From Streptomyces sp. BV286 (GTDB lineage Bacteria > Actinomycetota > Actinomycetes > Streptomycetales > Streptomycetaceae), in NCBI RefSeq assembly GCF_019090165.1, contig NZ_JAHRIB010000062.1, positions 1 through 64,000 on the forward strand: a stretch of DNA of 64,000 nt, written 5' to 3'. The notes under the pieces were generated by a model. The model saw only the letters and a program-made list of their open reading frames with translations, did not search any database and had not been told where the DNA came from. Both the position numbers and the translations under genes were made by a program. Below, piece after piece: positions 48,818 through 57,760 of the stretch (within the stretch, counting starts at the first letter, position 1; every line of letters starts with the position of its first letter).

Positions 48818-51070
48818 GTGGCAGCCCTCGCACGTTGGTGTGTGCAGCACCGCCTCGTCGCCGTACTGCTCTGGCTCCTCGCCTTCGGCGGGACCACCGC
48901 CGCCGCCTCCGTGGCCGGTGCCGCGTACTCGAACGACTACCAGGTGCCGGGCACCGAGTCGGGCAATGCCGCCCAGCTCCTCCAGGACAACTTCCCCGGC
49001 CTCGGCGGCGACAGCGACACCGTCGTCTGGCACTCCGGCCCCGGCACGGTCCGCGCCGCCGACGTCGAGCAGACCATGACCCGCACCCTCGACAGGATCG
49101 CCGCCCTGCCCGGGGTGGCCACGGTCGTCAGCCCCTACGGGGACCAGGGAGCCGGCCGGATCAGCGGCGACGGACGCACCGCCTACGCCACGGTCACCTT
49201 CGACGACCCGGCCGAGGACATCGACCAGGGCGAGGCCCGCGCGGTCGTCGACACCGCGAAGGCCGCCGAGGCCGACGGGCTGCGCGTCGAGCTGGGCGGC
49301 CAGGCGGTCGCCCTCACCGAGTCCTCCGGCGGGCACATCGCCGAGATCGTCGGCGTGGCCGTCGCCGCCGTGGTCCTCTTCCTCGCCTTCGGCTCCCTCG
49401 CCGCCTCGCTGCTGCCCATCGCCACCGCCCTGGTGAGCGTCGGCACCGCGTACGCGGGGATCGTGCTGCTCGGCCACGTGATGACCGTCGCCGACTTCGC
49501 GCCGATGCTCGGCATGCTGATCGGCCTCGGTGTCGGCATCGACTACGCGCTGTTCATCGTGACCAGGCACCGCCGCGGTCTGAAACGCGGTCTCCCGGTC
49601 GAGGAGGCCGCCCGGAACGCGGTCGCCACCACCGGCCGCGCGGTCGTCTTCGCGGGCGCCACCGTCTGTATCGCCCTGCTCGGCATGCTCATACTGCGGC
49701 TCAGCTTCCTCAACGGCGTCGCGATCGCCGCGTCCCTCACCGTGATCCTCACCGTCGCGGCCTCCGTGACCCTGCTGCCCGCGCTGCTCTCCCTCATCGG
49801 CATGCGCGCCCTGAGCCGCCGCGAACGCCGCCGGCTGGACGAGCACGGGCCCCAGCCGGAGATCCCCACCGGGCTCGCCGCCCGCTGGTCCGCCTTCGTC
49901 GAGCGGCACCCCAAACTCCTCGGCGGCGTCGCACTCGCCGTCATGGCCCTGCTCGCCCTGCCGACGTTCTCCCTGCACCTGGGCACCTCCGACCAGGGCA
50001 ACAACCCGGAGACGGCCACCACACGGCAGGCGTACGACCTGCTCGCGGACGGCTTCGGACCGGGCCTCAACGGGCCGCTGACCCTCGTCACGCCCGTCTC
50101 CGGCGGCCAGGACCGGCTCGCCCTGGACAACCTCGACGCCACGCTCCGGGGCACCGAGGGCGTCCGCGCCGCGACCCCGGTGACGTACGACAACGACGGA
50201 GACACCGCCTACCTCACCGTCGTACCGGAGTCCTCGCCGCAGTCCCAGCGGACCAGCGAACTCGTCGACCGGCTGCGCACCGAGGTGCTGCCGCGGGCCG
50301 AGACCGGGACCACGCTCGACCTGCGCGTCGGCGGCATGACCGCCGGATACGACGACTTCGCCGACGTCATCGTCGGCAAACTGCCCCTCTTCGTGGGCGT
50401 GGTGATCGGCCTCGGCTGCATCCTGCTGCTGCTCGCCTTCCGGTCCATCGGCATCCCCCTGAAGGCCGCCGCGATGAATGTCGCGGCCGTCGCCGCCGCC
50501 TTCGGAGTCGTCGTCGCGATCTTCCAGTGGGGCTGGGGCAGCGAACTGCTGGGCCTCGGCCGGGCGGGCCCCATCGAGCCCTTCCTGCCCGTGATCATGG
50601 TCTCCGTGCTCTTCGGGCTCTCCATGGACTACCAGGTGTTCCTGGTCAGCCGGATGTACGAGGAGTGGCTGGAGACCGGCGACAACCGCAGGGCCGTCCG
50701 CGTGGGCCTCGCGGAGACCAGCAGGGTGATCAACTCCGCCGCCGTCATCATGATCTCAGTCTTCCTGGCCTTCGTGCTCAGCGGCGACCGCGTCATCGCG
50801 ATGTTCGGCATAGCGCTCGCCGCCGCCGTCGCCCTCGACGCGTTCGTGCTGCGTACGCTCCTGGTGCCCGCCCTCATGCACCTGCTGGGCGGCGCCAACT
50901 GGTGGCTGCCCGGCTGGCTCGACCGGCGCCTGCCGCGCCTGAGCATCGAGCCGCCGGAAACCCGTACCGCCGCCGACCCGCGTGCGAGGATCCCGGGGGC
51001 GCGCGGCGACGCGCTCGTGGACGTACTCGTGAAGGAGCGGCAACAGGATGTACGCGATATCCCTGGGTGA
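48818..51070 (+). CDS. MMPL/RND-family membrane transporter
   Basis: 750 residues. N-terminal helix, an extracytoplasmic domain (about 35-175), five to six helices with GIDYALFIVTRHRRGL (the Asp-Tyr proton-relay pattern), a second extracytoplasmic domain (about 390-515), then a second helix bundle with LSMDYQVFLVSRMYEEW. Actinobacterial MMPL proteins export lipids, siderophores or drugs. GTG at 48818 with GGGAG nine bases upstream. The 257 bases before it are unusually AT-rich and contain the arms CACTCTTG/CAAGAGTG. It overlaps the next gene by 23 bases. Confidence 0.92.
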   Translation: MAALARWCVQHRLVAVLLWLLAFGGTTAAASVAGAAYSNDYQVPGTESGNAAQLLQDNFPGLGGDSDTVVWHSGPGTVRAADVEQTMTRTLDRIAALPGVATVVSPYGDQGAGRISGDGRTAYATVTFDDPAEDIDQGEARAVVDTAKAAEADGLRVELGGQAVALTESSGGHIAEIVGVAVAAVVLFLAFGSLAASLLPIATALVSVGTAYAGIVLLGHVMTVADFAPMLGMLIGLGVGIDYALFIVTRHRRGLKRGLPVEEAARNAVATTGRAVVFAGATVCIALLGMLILRLSFLNGVAIAASLTVILTVAASVTLLPALLSLIGMRALSRRERRRLDEHGPQPEIPTGLAARWSAFVERHPKLLGGVALAVMALLALPTFSLHLGTSDQGNNPETATTRQAYDLLADGFGPGLNGPLTLVTPVSGGQDRLALDNLDATLRGTEGVRAATPVTYDNDGDTAYLTVVPESSPQSQRTSELVDRLRTEVLPRAETGTTLDLRVGGMTAGYDDFADVIVGKLPLFVGVVIGLGCILLLLAFRSIGIPLKAAAMNVAAVAAAFGVVVAIFQWGWGSELLGLGRAGPIEPFLPVIMVSVLFGLSMDYQVFLVSRMYEEWLETGDNRRAVRVGLAETSRVINSAAVIMISVFLAFVLSGDRVIAMFGIALAAAVALDAFVLRTLLVPALMHLLGGANWWLPGWLDRRLPRLSIEPPETRTAADPRARIPGARGDALVDVLVKERQQDVRDIPG

Positions 51071-51611
51071 CGACGGCGCCGAACTCAGGCCCCTGGAGCC
51101 GTGGCACGCGCAGGAGTTCCTCGCCCATCTGGACCGCGGCCGCGAGTTCGTCCAGCAGTACATCCCCTTCGGCTCACGCGCCACGGACACCGAATCCGCC
51201 AGGGAGCTGCTCCAGGCGTACGCCGACAAGAAGGCCGCCGACACGGGCAGCCTGCACGGGGTGTGGCTGGACGGGAAGCTCGTCGGCGGAGTGCTCTTCC
51301 GGGTCTTCGACGCCGAGAACAACACCTGTGAGGTCGGCTGCTGGCTGGAGCCCGCCGCGGCCGGCCGCGGACTGATCACGCGCGCGGTGGGCGTCCTCAT
51401 CGACTGGGCGGTCGACGAACGCGGCATCCACCGCGTGGAGTGGCACGCCGCCTCCGGGAACGAGCCCAGCCTGAACGTGGCGCGACGGCTCGGCATGAGC
51501 CGTGACGGCGTCCTCAGGGAGAGTTATCCGTACCGCGGAGTACGGCAGGACACCGAGGTGTGGTCGGTGCTGGCGGGGGAGTGGCGGGCCGCACGCGCGC
51601 GGGGGAAGTGA
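51048..51611 (+). CDS. GNAT acetyltransferase (RimJ/RimL-like)
   Basis: 187 residues. GNAT fold with LDGKLVGGVLFRVFD, the acetyl-CoA motif WLEPAAAGRGLITRAV, and WHAASGNEPSLNVARRLGM plus LRESYPYRG, the usual RimJ/L ending. May acetylate a ribosomal protein, another N-terminus or a small amine. The ATG at 51048 lies inside the end of the MMPL gene, so the two are translationally coupled. Confidence 0.87.
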   Translation: MYAISLGDDGAELRPLEPWHAQEFLAHLDRGREFVQQYIPFGSRATDTESARELLQAYADKKAADTGSLHGVWLDGKLVGGVLFRVFDAENNTCEVGCWLEPAAAGRGLITRAVGVLIDWAVDERGIHRVEWHAASGNEPSLNVARRLGMSRDGVLRESYPYRGVRQDTEVWSVLAGEWRAARARGK

Positions 51612-51720
51612 CGGCGCGGGCGCGTCCCCGGCGGCGGCCGGCGAGGCGATGTGACGACCACGGCGTGACGATCCCGGGATCTTAAAGAAATTCTCAGACA
51701 GCGTCCGTACGGTGCGGAGC

Positions 51721-52329
51721 ATGGGAACCAAGACAGAGACCGAGGCCGGAACCGAGACCGGCACCGAGGCACAGCGCGACGACGAGGCCGTGAAGCTCTC
51801 CAAGAGCGACGGAACGGCAGCGATCGGGGAGGTCGAGGAGACCGACGCCGCGAAGGCCGACGACCGGGCCGACGCCGAGATCCTGGGCGAGGACGAGGAC
51901 GAGCAGGTGGGGGCCACGCCCGCCGCCGGATCCGGGGTGGGCCTGGGCGCAGCCGCCGTCGTCTCCGCCGGACTCGGCATCGTCTCGCTCACCGGCAGCT
52001 GGGTCGGCACGATCGCGCAGGCCCGCGACTCGCTGTACGGCCAGCTGGAGACCGTTCAGGGCCAGCCCGTGGCCACGCAGATCAAGCAGGTGTACTCCGA
52101 CTCCTGGAACGCCAACGCGCTGGTCGCCGGCTTCTTCGCACTGGCCGCGCTGATCGTCGGCGTCGTGGTGCTGGTCCGGCCCGCGTTCGGCAACCCCGAC
52201 CGGATCCCCGCCCAGTCCCCGTGGGTCAAGTCCGTCGCCTGGGCGGGCGTCTCGCTCGGCGTCGTCGGCCTGCTGCTGGCCGTCCTCAAGTACTCCGACA
52301 TCCTCCTGTCCATGCCGTCCGCCGGCTGA
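51721..52329 (+). CDS. Membrane protein with acidic N-terminus, function unknown
   Basis: 202 residues. The first 65 are acidic low complexity (GTKTETEAGTETGTEAQ, later LGEDEDEQ). Three membrane segments follow: GVGLGAAAVVSAGLGIVSL, ALVAGFFALAALIVGVVVLV and VAWAGVSLGVVGLLLAVL. A soluble loop of about 40 residues lies between the first two. TACGGT seven bases before the ATG suggests a leaderless message; the AT-rich CTTAAAGAAATTCTCAGA lies further upstream. Confidence 0.7.
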   Translation: MGTKTETEAGTETGTEAQRDDEAVKLSKSDGTAAIGEVEETDAAKADDRADAEILGEDEDEQVGATPAAGSGVGLGAAAVVSAGLGIVSLTGSWVGTIAQARDSLYGQLETVQGQPVATQIKQVYSDSWNANALVAGFFALAALIVGVVVLVRPAFGNPDRIPAQSPWVKSVAWAGVSLGVVGLLLAVLKYSDILLSMPSAG

Positions 52330-52347
52330 CGAACCGCACGTCCTGAG

Positions 52348-52392
52348 GGGCCTTAGTCCCGCCGTAGGCCACTTACGGCGGGACTAAGGCCC
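52348..52392 (+). terminator. 19-bp-stem terminator
   Basis: GGGCCTTAGTCCCGCCGTA (52348-52366) and its exact complement (52374-52392) with a seven-base loop, 18 bases after the stop codon. Confidence 0.88.
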
Positions 52393-52519
52393 TTCGTGCG
52401 CGCAAGATGCGGAACTCTCCCGATGTGGCGCACCCCCCTCGGAGGCGAAAGTAGAGGCATCGCAAACGAGCGAAGCCGACAGTGACTCTCCCCGAGTCAC
52501 TCAGCCCGAGGGGTACCAG

Positions 52520-52711
52520 ATGTTCGAGCACGAGCTCCAGCAGATCCGTTCCGCGGAAATGATCCGCAACGCCGACAACTACCGCATGGCCCGCGAGGCG
52601 GCCCGCAGCCGTCGCGCCGCCAGGCAGGCCGCGCGCTCCGGCGGCGACGACAGCGAGGGGCGGGTGAACGGCCACAGCCACCGCAGGCCCCGGTTCGCGC
52701 GCGCCGCATGA
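52520..52711 (+). CDS. Small basic protein (63 residues), function unknown
   Basis: MFEHELQQIRSAEMIRNAD then an Arg/Ala-rich helix (MAREAARSRRAARQAARSGG) and a His/Arg tail. No Cys and no membrane segment; it may bind nucleic acid or an acidic partner. GAGGGG lies about nine bases before the ATG. Its stop overlaps the first possible start of the large LuxR regulator (ATGA), so the two are probably cotranslated. Confidence 0.65.
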   Translation: MFEHELQQIRSAEMIRNADNYRMAREAARSRRAARQAARSGGDDSEGRVNGHSHRRPRFARAA

Positions 52712-55700
52712 GCCCCGGGGCAGCGGAGGGCGGCCGCACGGGGGTCGGCCGCCCTCCGCGGGGCGGGAGCCCGGTGGCCGCTCTCCCGGCCACCGACAGT
52801 TCCGCCACGACATCGGGCCCGTCCGCGACCGCGGACGGGCCCGAGGCCGTGGCCGGACCCCGGATAACCAGTGCCGCGACATCGGACCCCTGTGCGATGC
52901 TCGGCGCTGTGGAGACCAGGTCCGTCAGTCCTGTCTTCGTCGGCCGGGCCGACGAACTGGACGTACTGAACGACGCGTTCGCCCGAGCCGCCACGGGCGA
53001 GCCGCAGGCACTGCTGCTCGGCGGTGAGGCCGGCGTGGGCAAGACCCGCCTCATCGAGGAGTTCGCGGTGAGGGCCTGCCGCGAGGGCGCCGTCGTGGCG
53101 GTCGGCGGCTGTGTCGAGATCGGCGCCGACGGCCTGCCGTTCGCCCCGTTCTCCACCGCCCTGCGGGCCCTGCGCCGCCGGCTGCCCGACGAACTGGCCG
53201 CCGCGGCCGCCGGACAGGAGGACGAGCTGGCCCGGCTGCTGCCCGAACTGGGCGAGACCTCCCGCGGGCGGCACGACGAGGACGGCATGGCCCGCCTCTT
53301 CGAACTCACCGTCCGCCTCCTGGAACGCGTCGCCGCCGACCGCCCGGTCGTCGTCCTCCTGGAGGACCTGCACTGGGCCGACGCCTCGACCCGCCACCTC
53401 CTCGCCTACCTCTTCCGGACGCTGCGCAGCGGCCGCCTCCTCGTCGTCGCCACCTATCGCGCCGACGACATCCACCGCCGCCACCCGCTGCGGCCGCTCC
53501 TCGCCGAACTCGACCGGCTGCGCACCGTCCGCCGCATCGAGCTCGGCCGATTCAGCCGCACCGAAGTCGGCTGCCAGATCGCCGGAATCATCGCCTCCGA
53601 ACCCGATCCGGCCCAGGTCGACGAGATCTTCGCGCGCTCCGACGGCAACGCCTTCTTCGTCGAGGAACTGGCCGTGGCCGCCCACGAAGGCTGCTGCGCC
53701 GGCCTCACCGACTCCCTGCGCGACCTGCTCCTCGTCCGCGTCGAGAGCCTGCCCGAGAGCTCCCAGCAGGTCGCCAGGATCGTCGCCGAGGGCGGCTCCA
53801 CCGTGGAGTACCCGCTGCTCGCCGCCGTCGCCCGGCTCTCCGAGGACGACCTCATCGAGGCGCTGCGGGCCGCCGTAGGCGCCAACATCCTGCTCGCCAC
53901 GGCCGACGGCAGCGGCTACCGCTTCCGCCACTCCCTGGTGCGCGAGGCCGTCGGTGACGACCTGCTGCCCGGCGAGCGCTCCCGCCTCAACCGCCGGTAC
54001 GCGGAGGTCCTGGAGGCCGACCCCGCGCTCGTCCCGGCCGACGAACGAGCCGCCCGGCTGGCCAGCCACTGGTACCACGCGCACGACGCCGCCAAGGCTC
54101 TGCCCGCCGTCCTCGAAGCCTCCGTGGAGGCCCGCCGCCGGCACGCCTACTCGGAGCAACTGCGGCTCCTGGAGCGGGCGATGGAGCTGTGGGACACGGC
54201 CCCCGAGGCCGTACGCGCCGAGCTGCGGCCCGTCGACTACGCCGAGGTCTACCCCCCGTGCGGCTGCGACCCGCAGACCACCCCGCTGCGGTACCTCGAC
54301 CTGATGGCCGAGGCCGCCGTGGCGGGCCGGTTCAGCGGGGAGCGCGAGCGCGCCCTGAAGATCACGAAGCGTGCCCTGCACCTCCTGGAGGACGAGGGCG
54401 ACCCGCTGCGCGCGGCCTGGTTCTGGATCCAGCGCTCCCGGCTGATGGAGGCGCGGTCCCGGGGCGACGGCTGGAAGGAACTGTCCACCGCCCAGGACCT
54501 GGTCCGCGGACTGCCGCCGTCCGCCGTGCACGCCGACGTCCTCGCCAACGTCGCCAACTGGTCCATGCAGCACCGCCCCGGCCCGGAAGCACTCCTGGCC
54601 GCCGAGCGCGCCGTGGAGTACGCCCGGATGGTGGGCGCCCGTGACATCGAGCTGCACGCACGGCTCACCCTCGGCGGGCTCCTCGTCGAGTCGGGGGACA
54701 TCGAGGCAGGGCTCGCCGAGGTGCACGAGGTCAAGAAGCAGGCCTCGGAGGCCGGTGCCGCCTACGTGGTGGGCCGCGTCCACATCAACCTGCCGTCCCA
54801 CCTGGAGGGCCTCGGCCGCTCCCGGGAAGCCGTCCGCATCCTCCGGGAGGGGGTCGAACTCGCCCGGAAGTTCGGCCTGGTGTACTCCGAGGCCTGGGTC
54901 TGGGGAAACCTCAGCGAGTCCCTCTTCTCCCTGGGCCACTGGGACGAGGCGGGTGAGGCCGGGGTCAACTCGGAGCGCATCGGCCAGAGCGAGAAGCCCC
55001 GCGGCTTCAACGCCACCGTCCAGGCCCGGCTCGCCCTCGCCCGGGGCGACCTGGCCGAGGCGGACCACCAACTGGCCGCCGCTCGGGGCCACTTCGGCAC
55101 CCATGACGTCGTGCCCCAGCATCTGCTTCCGCTGACCGCCCTCGCGATCGGCGTCGCCGCCGGGGAGGGCCGCCTCCTCGACGCCCGCGCGGAGCTGGAC
55201 GAGGCTCTGGGCATGGGCTTCCCGCCGGGCACCCACCGCTACGGCTGGCCCCTGCTGCTCGCCTCCGCGACCGCGGAGGCCGACGCCCGCCGACTCCCCG
55301 GCGCCGACGAGGGCCGCGCCGACGTCCTCGAACGCCTGCGAGGCGCCGCCAAGGGCCTCACCACGAACGTGCCCGTCTGGCAGGGCTACGAGCGCTGGGT
55401 GCGGGCCGAGCTGCTGCGCGCCGAGAGCCGGGACGCCCCGGACGAGTGGGCCGAGGTGCTCGACGCCTTCGAGCTCCTCGAACGCCCCTACGACCTCGCC
55501 TGCGTCCGGTACCGCCTGGCCGAGTCCCTGCTGGTCGCCGGAGGCGGCGAGGAGGAGCGGGACCGCTCCACGGAACTGCTGAGGCTGGCCCGGGCCGCGG
55601 CCGACCACCTCGGCGCGCGCCCGCTCGCGGACGCCGTCTCGCTGCTCGCGCAACGCGCCCGCCTCACCCTCTCCCGCACTCCCGAGCGGACCTCCCCCGC

Positions 55701-55947
55701 TCCCGCCGACCCGGCCGAGGCGCTCGGCCTCACCAGCCGGGAGCGGGACGTCCTGCGCCTGGTGGCCGCCGGCCACACCAACCGCCGGATCGCCGAGGAA
55801 CTCTTCATCTCCCCGAAGACGGCCAGCGTCCACGTCTCCAACATCCTCGCCAAGCTGAACGTCTCGGGCCGCGGCGAGGCCGCCGCGCTGGCGCACCGGC
55901 TGCGGCTGTTCCCACCGGAGACGGTGGACGCCCGGACGACAGGGTGA
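52708..55947 (+). CDS. Large ATPase-LuxR transcriptional regulator
   Basis: Up to 1079 residues. AAA-type ATPase with Walker A GGEAGVGKTRL (about 104-114) and Walker B VVVLLEDLHWAD, a long helical TPR-like middle (about 450-980), and a C-terminal LuxR helix-turn-helix (LTSRERDVLRLVAAGHTNRRIAEEL, described by its ends, then SPKTASVHVSNIL). This is the LAL/MalT-like architecture, typically an activator responding to a ligand. The start is uncertain: 52708 is coupled to the preceding gene but adds a low-complexity stretch; the ATG at 52897 begins just before the conserved VFVGRADEL. Confidence 0.88.
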   Translation: MSPGAAEGGRTGVGRPPRGGSPVAALPATDSSATTSGPSATADGPEAVAGPRITSAATSDPCAMLGAVETRSVSPVFVGRADELDVLNDAFARAATGEPQALLLGGEAGVGKTRLIEEFAVRACREGAVVAVGGCVEIGADGLPFAPFSTALRALRRRLPDELAAAAAGQEDELARLLPELGETSRGRHDEDGMARLFELTVRLLERVAADRPVVVLLEDLHWADASTRHLLAYLFRTLRSGRLLVVATYRADDIHRRHPLRPLLAELDRLRTVRRIELGRFSRTEVGCQIAGIIASEPDPAQVDEIFARSDGNAFFVEELAVAAHEGCCAGLTDSLRDLLLVRVESLPESSQQVARIVAEGGSTVEYPLLAAVARLSEDDLIEALRAAVGANILLATADGSGYRFRHSLVREAVGDDLLPGERSRLNRRYAEVLEADPALVPADERAARLASHWYHAHDAAKALPAVLEASVEARRRHAYSEQLRLLERAMELWDTAPEAVRAELRPVDYAEVYPPCGCDPQTTPLRYLDLMAEAAVAGRFSGERERALKITKRALHLLEDEGDPLRAAWFWIQRSRLMEARSRGDGWKELSTAQDLVRGLPPSAVHADVLANVANWSMQHRPGPEALLAAERAVEYARMVGARDIELHARLTLGGLLVESGDIEAGLAEVHEVKKQASEAGAAYVVGRVHINLPSHLEGLGRSREAVRILREGVELARKFGLVYSEAWVWGNLSESLFSLGHWDEAGEAGVNSERIGQSEKPRGFNATVQARLALARGDLAEADHQLAAARGHFGTHDVVPQHLLPLTALAIGVAAGEGRLLDARAELDEALGMGFPPGTHRYGWPLLLASATAEADARRLPGADEGRADVLERLRGAAKGLTTNVPVWQGYERWVRAELLRAESRDAPDEWAEVLDAFELLERPYDLACVRYRLAESLLVAGGGEEERDRSTELLRLARAAADHLGARPLADAVSLLAQRARLTLSRTPERTSPAPADPAEALGLTSRERDVLRLVAAGHTNRRIAEELFISPKTASVHVSNILAKLNVSGRGEAAALAHRLRLFPPETVDARTTG

Positions 55948-56028
55948 GATCGGCCCGCCGAGGTCCACTCGGTGAGATCCGCCCGGGGACACCTACGCTG
56001 GAGGAGACCCCGGGCCGAGGGAGGCACC

Positions 56029-56316
56029 GTGTTCAACATGATCAACGAGCTCTTCGCACCAGGCCGCAAGCACACCGACGAGGAGCGCAAGCGGCTGGAG
56101 CTGACGCGCGTCGACCTGAACGACGGTGACCCGGGCAGGGGACCGATAGACCTGACCTCCGGCAAGGTGGTCGTGCGCCTGCCGGGACAGCCCGCGAGCG
56201 GCGCCCCGGACGGGCATGACCGTCAGGGGGATCCGGACGGCCAGGGCGACCACGACGGCCAGGGCGGCCACGACAGCCACGACGACCAGGACGATCAGGG
56301 CGACCACCGACGGTAG
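56029..56316 (+). CDS. Small actinobacterial protein with His/Asp-rich tail
   Basis: 95 residues. The N-terminal half (MINELFAPGRKHTDEERKRLELTR, given by its ends, then DPGRGPIDLTSGKVVVRLP) matches a small conserved Streptomyces family, probably DUF6191, of unknown function. The C-terminal 40 residues are His/Asp/Gly/Gln repeats (GDHDGQGGHDSHDDQDDQ) that could bind metal ions. The GTG at 56029 has GAGGGAGG before it. It lies between the LuxR gene and a converging lipoprotein gene. Confidence 0.7.
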   Translation: MFNMINELFAPGRKHTDEERKRLELTRVDLNDGDPGRGPIDLTSGKVVVRLPGQPASGAPDGHDRQGDPDGQGDHDGQGGHDSHDDQDDQGDHRR

Positions 56317-56346
56317 TGACGGTCAGGACGATCGAGACCCCACGGC

Positions 56347-56386
56347 GGCATCCAGGGACTCCGGGGCCCGGAGCGATCCGGATGCC
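56347..56386. terminator. Nested palindromic terminator between convergent genes
   Basis: Outer arms GGCATCC (56347-56353) and GGATGCC (56380-56386) enclose CTCCGGG-G-CCCGGAG. It can serve the small protein gene (plus) and the dehydrogenase gene (minus). Confidence 0.65.
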
Positions 56387-56407
56387 CCGCCCGCCCAGGC
56401 GCGGCCC

Positions 56408-57574
56408 TTACGTCACCTCCAGCTGCAGAATCCGGTCGTCCCCGCTGCCGGGGGTTCCCCTGCCGTCCGTCTCGCTCGTGACCAGCCACAGCTTGTTGCC
56501 GCCCGCCGAGACCACGGTGCGCAGACGGCCGTAGTCGTCCTCCAGGAAGGCCTGGGACTCCGCCGACGCCTCGGTGCCGTCGAGCGGGATGCGCCACAGC
56601 CGCTTGCCGCGCAGGCCCGCCATCCAGATCGAGCCCTCGGCGTAGGCGATGCCGCTCGGGGAGGCCTCGTCGGTCTTCCACTGGTCGACCGGGCTGTGGT
56701 ACTCGGAGTCGTCGGACTTGCCCTCCGCCTCCGGCCAGCCGTAGTTGTCACCCGGCTTGATGTGGTTCAGCTCGTCCCACGTGTCCTGGCCGAACTCCGA
56801 GGCGAACAGGCGCTGCTTGCTGTCCCAGGCCAGGCCCTGCACATTGCGGTGGCCGTACGAGTACACGGGGGAGTCGAACGGGTTGCCCGGCGCCGGCTCG
56901 CCGTCCGGCGTCAGACGCAAAATCTTGCCGCCCGTCGACTTCTTGTCCTGGGCCAGCTCGGTCACGTACGTCTCGCCCGTGCCCGCGTAGAGCATCTTGT
57001 CCGGGCCGAAGGCGATCCGGCCGCCGTTGTGGTTCGTGCCCTTCGGGATGCCCCTGAACACCGTGTCGGGTGCGCCCAGCTGCTCACCGGCCGGCCTCTT
57101 CTCGTCGTACAGCATGCGCACGATGCGGTTGTCGGAGTCCGACGTGAAGTACGCGTAGACCATGTGGTCCGACGCGTACGACGGGGACAGGGCCAGGCCC
57201 ATCAGGCCGCCCTCCCCCGCGGGAGCGACTCCCGGTACCGAACCCAGCTCGGTCTTCTTCCCGGTCTCGCCGTCGACCCTGGTGATCGTCCCCTCGTCCC
57301 GCGAGGACACCAGGAGGTCGCCCTCGGGAAGCGGGGCGAGACCCCAGGGTGTCTTCAGGCCTTCGGTGACGGTCCGCACGACCTTCACGGAGCCCTTGGC
57401 GGGAGGCGTCTCCTCGGCCGCCCGTCCGGAGGGCGGGGCCGACGCCCCCGGCTCCGGGCTGCTCGCGGGCGCGCTGGTGCCGTCGCCCGGATCCTCCCCG
57501 TCACCGGAGGAGCACCCGGCCGTCAGCAGGAGCGCGGCCGCGGCCAACACAGCCGTCACAGCTCGACGTTGCAC
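56408..57574 (-). CDS. Lipoprotein PQQ-type sugar dehydrogenase (GSDH/Asd-like beta-propeller)
   Basis: 388 residues from the GTG at 57574. Signal sequence AVLAAAALLLTAGC with lipobox TAGC, a Ser/Pro/Gly linker, then a six-blade propeller: GLKTPWGLAPLPEGDLLVSS, GEGGLMGLALSP, HNGGRIAFGPD, YSYGHRNVQGLAWD and NYGWPEAEG, the pattern of soluble aldose sugar dehydrogenases. It would oxidise sugars outside the membrane using PQQ. No PQQ synthesis genes are in the window. AAGGGATC precedes the start. The aldo-keto reductase gene lies upstream on the same strand but is separated by a hairpin. Confidence 0.87.
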   Translation of the reverse strand: MQRRAVTAVLAAAALLLTAGCSSGDGEDPGDGTSAPASSPEPGASAPPSGRAAEETPPAKGSVKVVRTVTEGLKTPWGLAPLPEGDLLVSSRDEGTITRVDGETGKKTELGSVPGVAPAGEGGLMGLALSPSYASDHMVYAYFTSDSDNRIVRMLYDEKRPAGEQLGAPDTVFRGIPKGTNHNGGRIAFGPDKMLYAGTGETYVTELAQDKKSTGGKILRLTPDGEPAPGNPFDSPVYSYGHRNVQGLAWDSKQRLFASEFGQDTWDELNHIKPGDNYGWPEAEGKSDDSEYHSPVDQWKTDEASPSGIAYAEGSIWMAGLRGKRLWRIPLDGTEASAESQAFLEDDYGRLRTVVSAGGNKLWLVTSETDGRGTPGSGDDRILQLEVT

Positions 57575-57736
57575 GATCAGGATCCCTTCGACGCGGCAGG
57601 TTCTACTTTTCATACACCGCTCGGGCCCCACGAGTTCCCGATCACGGAACACCGAATCGCCGGACCCCGCCCGAACCGGGCGATACAGCCATCGAGAACC
57701 CTTGCGGCGGCCGTCCCGGCCACCCGGCCGCGGACC

Positions 57737-57755
57737 CCCGCCGAGGACCGGCGGG
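57737..57755 (-). terminator. Hairpin after the aldo-keto reductase gene
   Basis: CCCGCCG (57737-57743) and CGGCGGG (57749-57755) with a five-base loop, five bases beyond the stop at 57761 on the minus strand. Confidence 0.5.
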
Positions 57756-57760
57756 CCCGC

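Noticed and set aside
52579-55992. A 1137-codon open frame on the minus strand
   Set aside because: It is fully antisense to the ATPase-LuxR gene, which has clear Walker and HTH motifs. Long antisense frames are common in very GC-rich DNA, and this one has repetitive Arg/Gly/Val-rich sequence with no family motif.
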